Shown piece by piece: positions 17,519 to 24,734 of a DNA stretch of 40,294 bases. This DNA comes from Thermodesulfovibrionales bacterium (GTDB lineage: Bacteria > Nitrospirota > Thermodesulfovibrionia > Thermodesulfovibrionales > Dissulfurispiraceae). The notes under the pieces are model-generated. The model worked only from the letters and a program-made list of their open reading frames with translations, was not told the origin of the DNA and did no database searches. The DNA lies in NCBI GenBank assembly GCA_026415695.1, contig JAOAGP010000063.1:1-40294 (forward strand). Reading direction: 5' to 3'. Each line of letters starts with the position of its first letter. Positions within the stretch are counted from its first letter, which is position 1. Made by a program: the position numbers and the translations under genes.

Positions 17519-19519
17519 ATGGAACGATTCAAACTTTGCACAAATCTTACACCAAAAGGGGACCAGCCAAAGGCAATAGAGGAATTAACCGAAGGTGTAT
17601 TAAAAGGGGAAAAACATCAAACACTACTTGGTGTGACAGGTTCAGGCAAGACCTTCACTATTGCAAATGTGATAGCAAATGTAAACAAACCCACACTCGT
17701 CATAGCCCATAATAAGGCACTTGCAGCACAACTTTACGGTGAATTTAAGGACCTATTCCCTCAAAACAAGGTTGAGTTTTTTGTAAGTTACTACGACTAC
17801 TATCAACCAGAGGCTTACATCCCATCAACAGATACCTACATTGAAAAGGACTCCCTCATAAACGAAGACATAGACAGGTTGAGACACTCTGCAACCATCT
17901 CAATACTTGAAAGACGAGATGTGATTGTGGTCGCATCTGTTTCATGTATTTATGGAATCGGTGCACCAGAGGATTATCTTGGTATGCATCTTTTTATCAA
18001 GGAAGGAGACACCATCAAACAACAGTTATTAGTCCGCAAACTCATTGACATGCTATACATACGCGCTGATGACGACTTCAAGAGAGGGACATTTAGGGTG
18101 AGGGGTGATACCATTGACATATTCCCATGTTTTTCAACTGAAAATGCAATAAGGATTGAGTTATTTGGTGATATAGTTGAAAGGATTGTAGAGATAGACT
18201 CACTGACAGGAAAGGCAATTACAAGGGGGTTGTCTCAAGTCATAATATATCCAAATAGCCACTGGATTACACCAAAAGACAAGATGCTTAAGGCAATTGA
18301 GGGCATAGAACAAGAACTTGACGAAAGAATCAGATACTTCAAAAAACGGAAAGAACAGTTATTTATGCACAGGATAGAGCAAAGAACCCTCTTTGATATT
18401 GAGATGTTGAGGGAATTTGGACATTGTCATGGCATAGAAAACTATTCAAGACATCTAAGCGGCAGAAACCCCGGAGAACCTCCTTACACATTGATTGATT
18501 ATATAATGAGCGGGCCATCAAAGGGAGACTACCTCACCATAATAGACGAATCACATGTGACAGTCCCTCAGATCGGCGGGATGTATGAAGGAGACAGGTC
18601 AAGGAAGCAGACCCTCGTTGACTACGGATTCAGGCTTCCTTCTGCCCTTGATAACAGACCTCTCAGATTTGATGAGTTTGTTGCAAGGACTAAACAGACC
18701 ATTTATGTTTCTGCTACACCAAGTGAGTATGAGATAAAGATGAGCGGAGGAAAAGTAGTTGAGCAGGTCATAAGACCTACAGGACTGGTTGACCCTCCTA
18801 TGATGTTAAAGCCTGTAGCTGGTCAGGTGGATGACCTTTTAGCAGAGATAAAAAGTAGGGTGCAACGAAATGAACGCACTCTTGTCACAACACTTACTAA
18901 AAAGATGGCAGAGGATCTGTCTGAATACTACAAAGAACTCGGCATCAAGGCAAGATACATGCACTCGGATATAGATACACTTGAAAGGGTTGAGATACTA
19001 CATGATTTGAGGAAGGGAAACATTGATGTGCTTGTAGGTGTGAATCTCTTAAGAGAGGGACTTGACCTACCAGAGGTGTCATTAGTTGCAATATTTGATG
19101 CAGATAAAGAGGGATTTTTGCGTTCAGAAAGGTCTCTCATTCAGACAGCAGGAAGGGCGGCAAGGAATATCAATGGAATGGTGATACTCTATGCTGATAA
19201 GATTACAGGTTCAATCCAAAGGGCAATGCAAGAGACAGAAAGGAGAAGAAGCAAACAGTTAGAGTTCAATAAGGTTAATAACATCACGCCTGAAAGTGTT
19301 AAGAGTAGTATCAAGGATATACTGTCGTCAATCTATGCACATAAAGAGCAAATGATGGATTTCGTTAAAGAGGACATCGCCGTTTATGAGGCATCCGAAA
19401 AGACCTTGCTTGAACTACAAAACGAGATGAAGGAGGCTGCAAAGAGATTGGACTTTGAAAAGGCAGCAATGATTAGGGACAAGATAAGGTCTATAAAAGA
19501 AACCATTATCATGGGGTAG
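17519..19519 (+). CDS. uvrB: Excinuclease ABC subunit B
   Basis: DNA-damage verification helicase of nucleotide excision repair; receives DNA from UvrA and recruits UvrC. The 666-residue protein is full length: Walker [11 protein letters not shown] (about 40), the beta-hairpin region [21 protein letters not shown], the DESH helicase box at about 342, ATPSEYE, the C-terminal helicase block TAGRAARN, and a terminal UVR domain ([24 protein letters not shown], about 620-655) that contacts UvrC. There is no ribosome-binding site in front of ATG 17519, although the start is fixed by the conserved N-terminus. It lies back to back with ogt. About 255 bases separate it from the rpsB transcription unit. 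Confidence 0.97.
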   Translation: MERFKLCTNLTPKGDQPKAIEELTEGVLKGEKHQTLLGVTGSGKTFTIANVIANVNKPTLVIAHNKALAAQLYGEFKDLFPQNKVEFFVSYYDYYQPEAYIPSTDTYIEKDSLINEDIDRLRHSATISILERRDVIVVASVSCIYGIGAPEDYLGMHLFIKEGDTIKQQLLVRKLIDMLYIRADDDFKRGTFRVRGDTIDIFPCFSTENAIRIELFGDIVERIVEIDSLTGKAITRGLSQVIIYPNSHWITPKDKMLKAIEGIEQELDERIRYFKKRKEQLFMHRIEQRTLFDIEMLREFGHCHGIENYSRHLSGRNPGEPPYTLIDYIMSGPSKGDYLTIIDESHVTVPQIGGMYEGDRSRKQTLVDYGFRLPSALDNRPLRFDEFVARTKQTIYVSATPSEYEIKMSGGKVVEQVIRPTGLVDPPMMLKPVAGQVDDLLAEIKSRVQRNERTLVTTLTKKMAEDLSEYYKELGIKARYMHSDIDTLERVEILHDLRKGNIDVLVGVNLLREGLDLPEVSLVAIFDADKEGFLRSERSLIQTAGRAARNINGMVILYADKITGSIQRAMQETERRRSKQLEFNKVNNITPESVKSSIKDILSSIYAHKEQMMDFVKEDIAVYEASEKTLLELQNEMKEAAKRLDFEKAAMIRDKIRSIKETIIMG

Positions 19520-19558
19520 ATTGAAAAAATTAATATCAAGCATAAGAATAACTCCCAT

Positions 19559-19585
19559 TTCCCCATCTTATCTTAAAATGGGGGA
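19559..19585 (+). terminator. Weak hairpin after uvrB
   Basis: CCCCAT (19561-19566) can pair with ATGGGG (19578-19583), extended by a T-G and a T-A pair outward, over an 11-base loop. Only a poor T-rich tail follows, so termination is uncertain. The rest of 19520-19640 shows nothing else. Confidence 0.3.
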
Positions 19586-19640
19586 TTATGGTTTAGATTA
19601 AAAATAAATACCACTCATAACCACAGTTACTTTTTTATTG

Positions 19641-19670
19641 TTGAAAAACTAAATGATATTGTGATATTTT
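19641..19670 (+). promoter_or_regulatory. Candidate rpsB operon promoter
   Basis: TTGAAA at 19641-19646 and TATTTT at 19665-19670, 18 bases apart, fit a housekeeping sigma promoter. It would place the transcript start near 19677 and give rpsB a leader of about 137 bases. Confidence 0.45.
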
Positions 19671-19702
19671 ATTCAGCTAAAAAATTCACACGTCCATTAA
19701 AA

Positions 19703-19777
19703 CATCCAGATGGTCCTGTGTCTCTTAGCAAACCCTAAAACACTAAGGGATCTTCAGACTTTAACAGGTTATGGATG
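19703..19777 (+). ncRNA. Structured leader of rpsB, candidate autoregulatory RNA
   Basis: Three nested pairings can form in the untranslated leader. An outer stem joins CATCCA (19703-19708) to TGGATG (19772-19777); a middle stem joins CCTGT (19715-19719) to ACAGG (19764-19768); an inner 8-bp stem joins TCTCTTAG (19721-19728) to CTAAGGGA (19743-19750) with one G-U pair and a 14-base loop. The fold ends just before a purine-rich stretch and the rpsB ribosome-binding site at 19801-19805. Ribosomal protein S2 is known to control its own operon in some bacteria, but I do not recognise this fold as a named family. Confidence 0.45.
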
Positions 19778-19813
19778 CACGACGGAGGGAAAAACCAAAA
19801 GGAGGAAAATGTC

Positions 19814-20584
19814 ATGCCAGTAGTAACAATGAAGGAATTGTTGGAATCAGGTGTCCATTTCGGACATCAAGTCAAAAGATGGAACCCAAAGATGAAACGT
19901 TTTATCTTTGGAGAAAGAAATGGAATCCACATTATTGATCTTCAAAAGACACTAAAAGGACTTGAAGAAGCATGTAATTTTGTCAGAAATGTAGCAGCAC
20001 AGGGTGGTAGTTTTTTGTATGTTGGCACTAAAAAACAGGCACAAGATGCGATTGCAGAAGAAGCCACAAGAGGAGAAGTTTTTTATGTAAACAACAGATG
20101 GCTTGGTGGAATGCTTACCAATTTTTCAACAGTCAAAAAAAGTATTGAAAGGCTTAAAAGAATCGAGACAATGAAGGAAGACGGAACATTCTCACTGCTT
20201 ACAAAAAAAGAGGTTGCACAATTAGAAAACGAAAGAGAGAGACTTGACAAAAACCTAAAAGGCATAAAGACAATGACCTCATATCCTGATGTGATATTCA
20301 TTGTTGATCCCAAAAAAGAGAAGATAGCAGTTGCAGAGGCAAAAAGGCTCGGCATAACCATTGTTGCCCTTGTAGATACAAACTGTGATCCTGATGAGAT
20401 TGACTATGTGATACCGGGTAATGATGATGCAATCAGGGCAATAAAGCTGATAGCATTAAAGATAACGGATGCAATATTAGAGGGAAGAGGAAGCCTGCAG
20501 AAACAGATTGAAGAAGAGACTTCTGATACAAGTGAATCATCACAAGAATTTGTTAAAGAAACTATAGAGGAGGAAATACAATAA
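19814..20584 (+). CDS. rpsB: 30S ribosomal protein S2
   Basis: Ribosomal protein of the small-subunit body, required for S1 and mRNA docking. The 256-residue protein begins at ATG 19814, chosen because GGAGG at 19801-19805 is correctly spaced and because [19 protein letters not shown] is the typical S2 N-terminus; an in-frame ATG at 19775 lies in the structured leader. Conserved blocks include [58 protein letters not shown] and [20 protein letters not shown]. The acidic C-terminal tail is rich in Ser and Glu. Its stop overlaps the tsf start by one base, indicating translational coupling. Confidence 0.97.
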   Translation: MPVVTMKELLESGVHFGHQVKRWNPKMKRFIFGERNGIHIIDLQKTLKGLEEACNFVRNVAAQGGSFLYVGTKKQAQDAIAEEATRGEVFYVNNRWLGGMLTNFSTVKKSIERLKRIETMKEDGTFSLLTKKEVAQLENERERLDKNLKGIKTMTSYPDVIFIVDPKKEKIAVAEAKRLGITIVALVDTNCDPDEIDYVIPGNDDAIRAIKLIALKITDAILEGRGSLQKQIEEETSDTSESSQEFVKETIEEEIQ

Positions 20585-21186
20585 TGTCTGTTTCGTCAGA
20601 TTTAGTAAAACAACTTAGAGAGGCAACTGGGGCAGGAATGATGGACTGCAAAAAGGCGCTTGACGAGGCAAAGGGCGATATCCAAAAAGCCACAGAGATA
20701 CTGCGTCAGAAGGGTCTTGCAGCAGCACAAAAAAAGGCAGCAAGAACAGCATCAGAAGGTTTAATTGGCTCATACATACACATGGATAAAATTGGGGTGC
20801 TGGTTGAGGTCAATTGTGAGACAGATTTTGTGGCAAGGACAGACGACTTTAGAGGATTAGTGAAGGATATTGCAATGCACATTGCAGCAGCAAATCCTCA
20901 ATATTTAGCGAAGGAATCCGTGCCATCAGAGGTAATTGAGAAAGAAAAAGAGATATACAGAAAGCAGATTGAAAACAAGCCCCCTCAAGTAGTAGAAAAA
21001 ATCGTAGAGGGTAAATTAGAGAAATTCTACTCTGATATGTGTCTTTTAGAACAGGTATTTATAAAAGACCCAGAACAAAAATTAAAGATAAAGGATTTGA
21101 TTACACAAAAGATTGCAAAATTAGGTGAAAACATAGTGGTTAAGAGATTTGCGAGGTTTCAGATAGGAGAGGAAATCAGCAAATAA
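20584..21186 (+). CDS. tsf: Elongation factor Ts
   Basis: Guanine nucleotide exchange factor that recycles EF-Tu. The 200-residue protein has the UBA-like N-terminal domain ([19 protein letters not shown] with the conserved TGAGMMDCK loop), the EF-Tu contact region [16 protein letters not shown], and a single short core domain ending with [12 protein letters not shown] and [15 protein letters not shown]. It is shorter than E. coli Ts (283) and resembles the one-core form found in Thermus and several other phyla. GAGGA lies just upstream inside rpsB, and the ATG shares one base with the rpsB stop. Confidence 0.97.
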   Translation: MSVSSDLVKQLREATGAGMMDCKKALDEAKGDIQKATEILRQKGLAAAQKKAARTASEGLIGSYIHMDKIGVLVEVNCETDFVARTDDFRGLVKDIAMHIAAANPQYLAKESVPSEVIEKEKEIYRKQIENKPPQVVEKIVEGKLEKFYSDMCLLEQVFIKDPEQKLKIKDLITQKIAKLGENIVVKRFARFQIGEEISK

Positions 21187-21190
21187 AGGC

Positions 21191-21913
21191 ATGGAAAAAA
21201 CTGGTTGCCTCTACAAAAGGGTTCTTTTAAAACTAAGCGGTGAAGCCCTTATGGGAGATAAGCCATATGGAATATCACCAGAGACCGTCTCATTTATGGC
21301 TCAAGAGATAAAAAAGGTGGCTGAATTAAATGTTCAATTAGCCATAGTTATTGGTGGTGGCAACATATTCAGAGGGGTAGAGGCATCCTTAAAGGGTATG
21401 GAAAGGGCATCTGCTGATTACATGGGTATGCTTGCCACAGTAATCAATGCACTTGCACTTCAAAACTCTTTAGAAAAACTTGAATTACAAACTCGCGTGC
21501 AGACTGCCATTGAGATGAGAGAACTCGCAGAAACATACATCAGGAGGAAGGCAATAAGGCATCTTGAAAAAGGTCGTATTGTCATTTTTGCTGCTGGAAC
21601 AGGTAATCCATACTTTACGACTGACACTGCTGCAGCATTGAGAGCAATAGAGATAGGGGCAGAGATTATACTAAAAGGGACAAAGGTTGATGGTGTTTAT
21701 ACATCTGACCCAGTAAAAGATAAGACAGCCAAGATGTATGAAAAGATTTCATACATTGATGTCATCCAAAAGGGTTTAAAGGTGATGGATACAACTGCAA
21801 TCACACTCTGCATGGAAAATCACCTGCCTATAGTTGTTTTTAATATCAACGGTAAGGACAACATAAAAAATATTTTGATGGGTAAAACAATAGGAACTAT
21901 AGTCAGCAATTAG
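21191..21913 (+). CDS. pyrH: Uridylate (UMP) kinase
   Basis: Phosphorylates UMP to UDP in pyrimidine nucleotide synthesis; bacterial PyrH is a hexamer of the amino-acid-kinase fold and is controlled by GTP and UTP. The 240-residue protein shows [40 protein letters not shown], the [19 protein letters not shown] block and [10 protein letters not shown]. Length and motif order are normal. It lies four bases after tsf in the standard rpsB-tsf-pyrH-frr order. Confidence 0.97.
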   Translation: MEKTGCLYKRVLLKLSGEALMGDKPYGISPETVSFMAQEIKKVAELNVQLAIVIGGGNIFRGVEASLKGMERASADYMGMLATVINALALQNSLEKLELQTRVQTAIEMRELAETYIRRKAIRHLEKGRIVIFAAGTGNPYFTTDTAAALRAIEIGAEIILKGTKVDGVYTSDPVKDKTAKMYEKISYIDVIQKGLKVMDTTAITLCMENHLPIVVFNINGKDNIKNILMGKTIGTIVSN

Positions 21914-21932
21914 TTTGTTGGAGGTGATTATT

Positions 21933-22487
21933 ATGACCGCATTCAGTAAAAAGGCTACAGAAAAGATGAAAATTGCAACAGAGAATCTTAAGAAGGAATA
22001 CTCAACATTGAGAACAGGCAGGGCATCCCTTGCATTGTTAGAACCAGTATTTGTCAATTACTTTGGAGTGAGAACCCCTCTAAATCAGGTTGCAACATTG
22101 GGTATTCCAGATCCACGCCAAATAACCATACAACCATGGGACCAGAAGATGTTTGGCGAGATAGAAAAGGCAATTCTCAAGTCTGATTTAGGACTCACTC
22201 CTACAAACGACGGCAAGATGATAAGGATTAATATCCCACCACTTACAGAAGAAAGACGCAAAGAACTCGTCAAGGTGGCAAAAAAGAGACTTGAGGAGTG
22301 TAAGGTTACAATAAGGAACATCAGAAGGGATATCAACGAAGAGATAAAAAAAGAAGAAAAAGAAAAGAAAATCAGTGAAGATGAGGCAAAAAAACTGCTG
22401 GACGAGATCCAAAAGATAACAGATAATTACATTGAAAAGGCAGAGGAAATATTTAAACACAAAGAAGCAGAGATAATGGAGGTATAA
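21933..22487 (+). CDS. frr: Ribosome recycling factor
   Basis: Splits post-termination ribosomes together with EF-G. The true start is ATG 21933 (184 residues, normal length), supported by GGAGGTG at 21920-21926; an upstream in-frame TTG would include that site. Family blocks: STLRTGRASLALLEPVFVNYFG, PLNQVATLGIPDPRQITIQPWD, KSDLGLTPTNDGKMIRINIPPLTEERRKEL, and the charged helix around RNIRRDINEEIKKEEKEKKISEDEAKK. A 48-residue gene starts three bases after the stop. Confidence 0.97.
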   Translation: MTAFSKKATEKMKIATENLKKEYSTLRTGRASLALLEPVFVNYFGVRTPLNQVATLGIPDPRQITIQPWDQKMFGEIEKAILKSDLGLTPTNDGKMIRINIPPLTEERRKELVKVAKKRLEECKVTIRNIRRDINEEIKKEEKEKKISEDEAKKLLDEIQKITDNYIEKAEEIFKHKEAEIMEV

Positions 22488-22489
22488 CC

Positions 22490-22636
22490 ATGCCTACAAA
22501 TGTTAATCTGATGGTCAAGGTTACAGACGCTAAACCAATTGATATTCAAAAGGCTTTAGAATCTGCAGGTATTAATGTCAGATCGATAATAGAGGTTTAC
22601 AAGGAAGAGGTTCCCTCTTCTGAGTCAAAAAATTAG
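22490..22636 (+). CDS. Small 48-aa protein of unknown function, downstream of frr
   Basis: A short gene with strong start signals: GGAGG at 22478-22482, seven bases before ATG 22490, and only two bases between the frr stop and this ATG. The product begins MPTNVNLMVKVTDAKPIDI and runs on through an ALESAGINVRSIIEVYKEE segment to a Ser/Lys-rich tail. By eye it alternates beta (NVNLMVKV), helix (PIDIQKALESAG) and beta (NVRSIIEVY), like half of an ACT- or ferredoxin-like fold. There is no signal peptide, membrane segment or cysteine. It sits in the middle of the translation operon between frr and the DksA-type gene and would be produced with them. I do not recognise a family. Confidence 0.7.
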   Translation: MPTNVNLMVKVTDAKPIDIQKALESAGINVRSIIEVYKEEVPSSESKN

Positions 22637-22653
22637 TTTTTTAAGGGTGAAAG

Positions 22654-23097
22654 ATGCAGAAGAAGGAATCCAAAAAAGCAAAAAAGGTAGAAGAAACACC
22701 TATTGTTGACGATGCAAAGGTAAGAGAGGAAAATCTCAGAAACCTGTTGCTTGAAAAAAGGAGAGAGATTCTCAAAGAGGCTATGGAGGAGATTAAAAGG
22801 TTTCAATCAGATGAAAATAAACAACTCGTAGAAACAGTGCTTGATGACGGTGATCTTTCAGTAGTTGACCTTTCAGAAGACATAAGCCTTAAACAGTTGA
22901 GTTCACATAGGGAAAACCTCCTTAAGATCGACACTGCCTTACAAAAACTAAAAGAAGGCACTTATGGTATCTGTGAAGACTGTGGAGAGGAGATAAGTGA
23001 AAAAAGACTGGAGGTAATGCCCTTTGCAATATACTGTAGAGATTGTCAAGAAAAGCAGGAACTAATGAGCAAATTGGAACAGATTGTTGAACAATGA
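22654..23097 (+). CDS. DksA/TraR-family C4 zinc-finger protein
   Basis: Probably binds the RNA polymerase secondary channel or acts as a related regulator. The 147-residue protein starts with a lysine-rich tail, then a long helical coiled-coil (about 25-100) whose central turn holds DDGDLSVVDLSED. It ends in the family zinc finger with Cys107, Cys110, Cys128 and Cys131 (GICEDCGEEIS and YCRDCQ). The turn does not clearly match the DxxDxA tip of E. coli DksA, so ppGpp co-activity cannot be assumed. GGGTGAAAG precedes the ATG. It is the last gene before a strong terminator. Confidence 0.88.
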   Translation: MQKKESKKAKKVEETPIVDDAKVREENLRNLLLEKRREILKEAMEEIKRFQSDENKQLVETVLDDGDLSVVDLSEDISLKQLSSHRENLLKIDTALQKLKEGTYGICEDCGEEISEKRLEVMPFAIYCRDCQEKQELMSKLEQIVEQ

Positions 23098-23146
23098 GGG
23101 TGGTATCCTTTTAAAATCCTTAAGTATCTTACAATAACCATTAAAG

Positions 23147-23185
23147 ACTGCTGATATAATATCAAAATGTCAGCAGTTTATTTTT
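23147..23185 (+). terminator. Rho-independent terminator of the rpsB operon
   Basis: ACTGCTGA (23147-23154) pairs perfectly with TCAGCAGT (23170-23177) over a 15-base AT-rich loop and is followed by TTATTTTT. It lies 50 bases after the DksA-type gene. The stem could also stop transcripts arriving from the minus strand. Confidence 0.75.
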
Positions 23186-23219
23186 AGCTGCCATCTATTC
23201 TTGAAAACCCTGCCTAATT

Positions 23220-23567
23220 TCCTGAGTTTGTCAGTTTGTCCCCCGAAATCACTACAAATCGTCTATAACTCATTGATATTATTAGATGCGGTTTTTTGTT
23301 TGTTCATTTTTGTAGTATAATTTTTTTGACTTAATTATGCGTAATTTATTGACTTTTATTTAAGTATATAATATTATCATGTTTCTAAAGATTGTTAAAT
23401 CAGCTAACAAAACAGATTATGTCTATGTAGTAGAAAGCATAAGAGACAGCAGTGGTAATATCAAACACAAATATCTTTTCAGTTTATGAAGGCTTGAGGA
23501 TTTTATATCAACACCTGCCTTTAAGAAGTTAGCCCATAGTTATAAAATTTAACTGACAAACTCGGGA
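23220..23567. mobile_element. Decayed, internally deleted insertion element (IS1634/IS4-like)
   Basis: About 348 bases bounded by near-perfect terminal inverted repeats: TCCTGAGTTTGTCAGTT at 23220-23236 and the reverse complement of TCCCGAGTTTGTCAGTT at 23551-23567, 16 of 17 bases matching. Inside lie AT-rich sequence with promoter-like TTGACT and TATAAT boxes, and the first 57 codons of a transposase that ends at the right repeat. The right end interrupts a solute-binding-protein gene. No target duplication is evident. It is a deletion derivative unable to move by itself, and could be a MITE mobilised by a full copy. Confidence 0.7.
23379..23552 (+). pseudogene. N-terminal remnant of an IS1634-like transposase
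   Basis: Reading from ATG 23379 gives MFLKIVKSANKTDYVYVVES, the sort of N-terminus seen in IS1634/IS4-group transposases, up to KYLFSL, where a TGA (23487-23489) replaces the glycine codon expected before RLEDF. The same frame then continues RLEDFISTPAFKKLAHSYKI to a TAA at 23550-23552, at the edge of the right terminal repeat. The catalytic DDE domain is missing altogether. The family name rests on N-terminal resemblance only. Confidence 0.65.
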
Positions 23568-23889
23568 CTGATAAACCATGCAAATCTATCCCTCTCTGGA
23601 GTCTGTACCCCAAAACAGACATATCAAGGCTGCCTTTCTTTAATTCAGCCCAGATTCTTGCACGAGTCATTACCTCTATCTGAAATTTGCAACCGCTTAG
23701 TTTAGCTATATCATCAACAATATCCCTATCTATCCCTTTGCCATCATCATAGTAAAAATATCCATATTCATAAAAGGCAAGTTTTATAGGGTTATTTATA
23801 CAATCTAAAGGGGCTGCAAATAAATTTGAAACAAAAAGAAGGATGTAAGAAAGGGATAGTTTCGGCAAAAGATATCTACAAAATCTCAT
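23521..23889 (-). pseudogene. Broken solute-binding protein (SBP family 3), frameshifted and IS-interrupted
   Basis: The open frame begins at ATG 23889 with a signal peptide (about 1-28, ending NLFAA), then IKLAFYEYGYFYYDDGKGID, KLSGCKFQIEVMTRARIWAEL and GSLDMSVLG, which match the N-terminal lobe of periplasmic family-3 binding proteins. At the G-run at 23608-23611 the frame is lost: another frame continues QTPERDRFAWFIS, the expected next block, so one base seems to be missing. Just after that the terminal repeat of the IS begins, and the C-terminal lobe is absent. The remaining open frame runs nonsense to 23521. It lies seven bases after a hemerythrin gene and was probably the last gene of the HD-GYP operon. 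Confidence 0.75.
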
Positions 23890-23896
23890 TTTCTTG

Positions 23897-24298
23897 TTAT
23901 GACATTTTCTTGAAAAACTCCCCAAACTTCTTATCTGTCCCATGAATATGGGTAATCAGCCAGTTACTTAAAAAATTGAGTATTTCCATAGATAGATTGA
24001 CTTTGCCACTATGTAAGTCCCTCTCTATCGCAAAGACCTTTGTGCAAAAGTCTTTGTGCTTTCCTGAATGCTCAGCAAAGGCAGGGTATTTATGCCTTTG
24101 CATAAGTTTCTCTTCATTGTCAAAATGAAAAATAGTATAGTCCTTGAGTTTTGAGATAATCTCTTTGATAAAGTCCTTATTTTCATCCCCTTTCATGGCA
24201 TCATAAAGGTTATTTATAATCTCAACTAATCCTTTATGTTGTTCGTCAACCTCTTTTATACCTACTAACAAATCATCATTCCACTGAATTAGCGACAT
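23897..24298 (-). CDS. Bacteriohemerythrin (second of a tandem pair)
   Basis: Small four-helix O2-binding protein with a di-iron centre. The 133-residue product has every ligand: His21, His58, Glu62, His77, His81, His117 and Asp122 (in EQHKGLVE, FHFDNEE, EHSGKHKDF and THIHGTDKK). It has no signal peptide, so it should be cytoplasmic. It is about 60% identical by eye to the preceding hemerythrin, starting MSLIQWNDDL versus MSFIQWNDDL, so the two are probably a tandem duplication. AAGGGAGG lies upstream. Its neighbours, an HD-GYP sensor and a binding-protein remnant, suggest a signalling or O2-buffering role rather than storage. Confidence 0.95.
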   Translation of the reverse strand: MSLIQWNDDLLVGIKEVDEQHKGLVEIINNLYDAMKGDENKDFIKEIISKLKDYTIFHFDNEEKLMQRHKYPAFAEHSGKHKDFCTKVFAIERDLHSGKVNLSMEILNFLSNWLITHIHGTDKKFGEFFKKMS

Positions 24299-24319
24299 AA
24301 TCCTCCCTTTAATAGTTAA

Positions 24320-24733
24320 TTATTGATTTTTTTCTATAGCAGACTTTAGGAAAACTCCCATCTTTTTATCTGTCTCATTGATGTGTTTAACAAGCCAGTC
24401 AGTCAAGAAATTGAGTATTTCCATAGACAAAGCACCTTTACCACTTTGTAAATCCTTATCTATCGTAAGGACTTTCACACAAAAGTCCTTGTGTTTTGCC
24501 TTGTGGTCTGCAAAAGCAGGGTATTGATGCTCTTGCATATACCTCTCTTCTGTGTCAAAGTGATAAATTGCATAGTCTTTTAACTTAAATACCATATTGT
24601 TTATAAGTTCTTTGTTTTCACCACTTTTCATGGCTTCATATAGTGTGTTGACCATCTCAACGAGTCCTTTGTGTTGGTCATCAATCTCTTGCACTCCAAT
24701 AGATAAATCATCATTCCATTGAATAAATGACAT
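24320..24733 (-). CDS. Bacteriohemerythrin (first of a tandem pair)
   Basis: Single-domain hemerythrin of 137 residues. The di-iron ligands are complete: His21, His58, Glu62, His77, His81, His117 and Asp122. The sequence begins MSFIQWNDDLSIGVQEIDDQ, the usual N-terminal block of bacterial hemerythrins. It starts one base after the HD-GYP gene stops, with AAAAGGAGG inside the end of that gene, so the two are tightly coupled. The next hemerythrin begins 21 bases later. In other bacteria hemerythrin domains are fused to c-di-GMP enzymes; here they are separate proteins from one transcript, which points to the same O2-linked function (inference). Confidence 0.95.
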   Translation of the reverse strand: MSFIQWNDDLSIGVQEIDDQHKGLVEMVNTLYEAMKSGENKELINNMVFKLKDYAIYHFDTEERYMQEHQYPAFADHKAKHKDFCVKVLTIDKDLQSGKGALSMEILNFLTDWLVKHINETDKKMGVFLKSAIEKNQ

Positions 24734-24734
24734 A

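Noticed and set aside
19691-19790. c-di-GMP riboswitch (GEMM) considered for the rpsB leader
   Set aside because: The conserved GEMM core blocks are not present and the downstream gene is a ribosomal protein, which fits autoregulation better.
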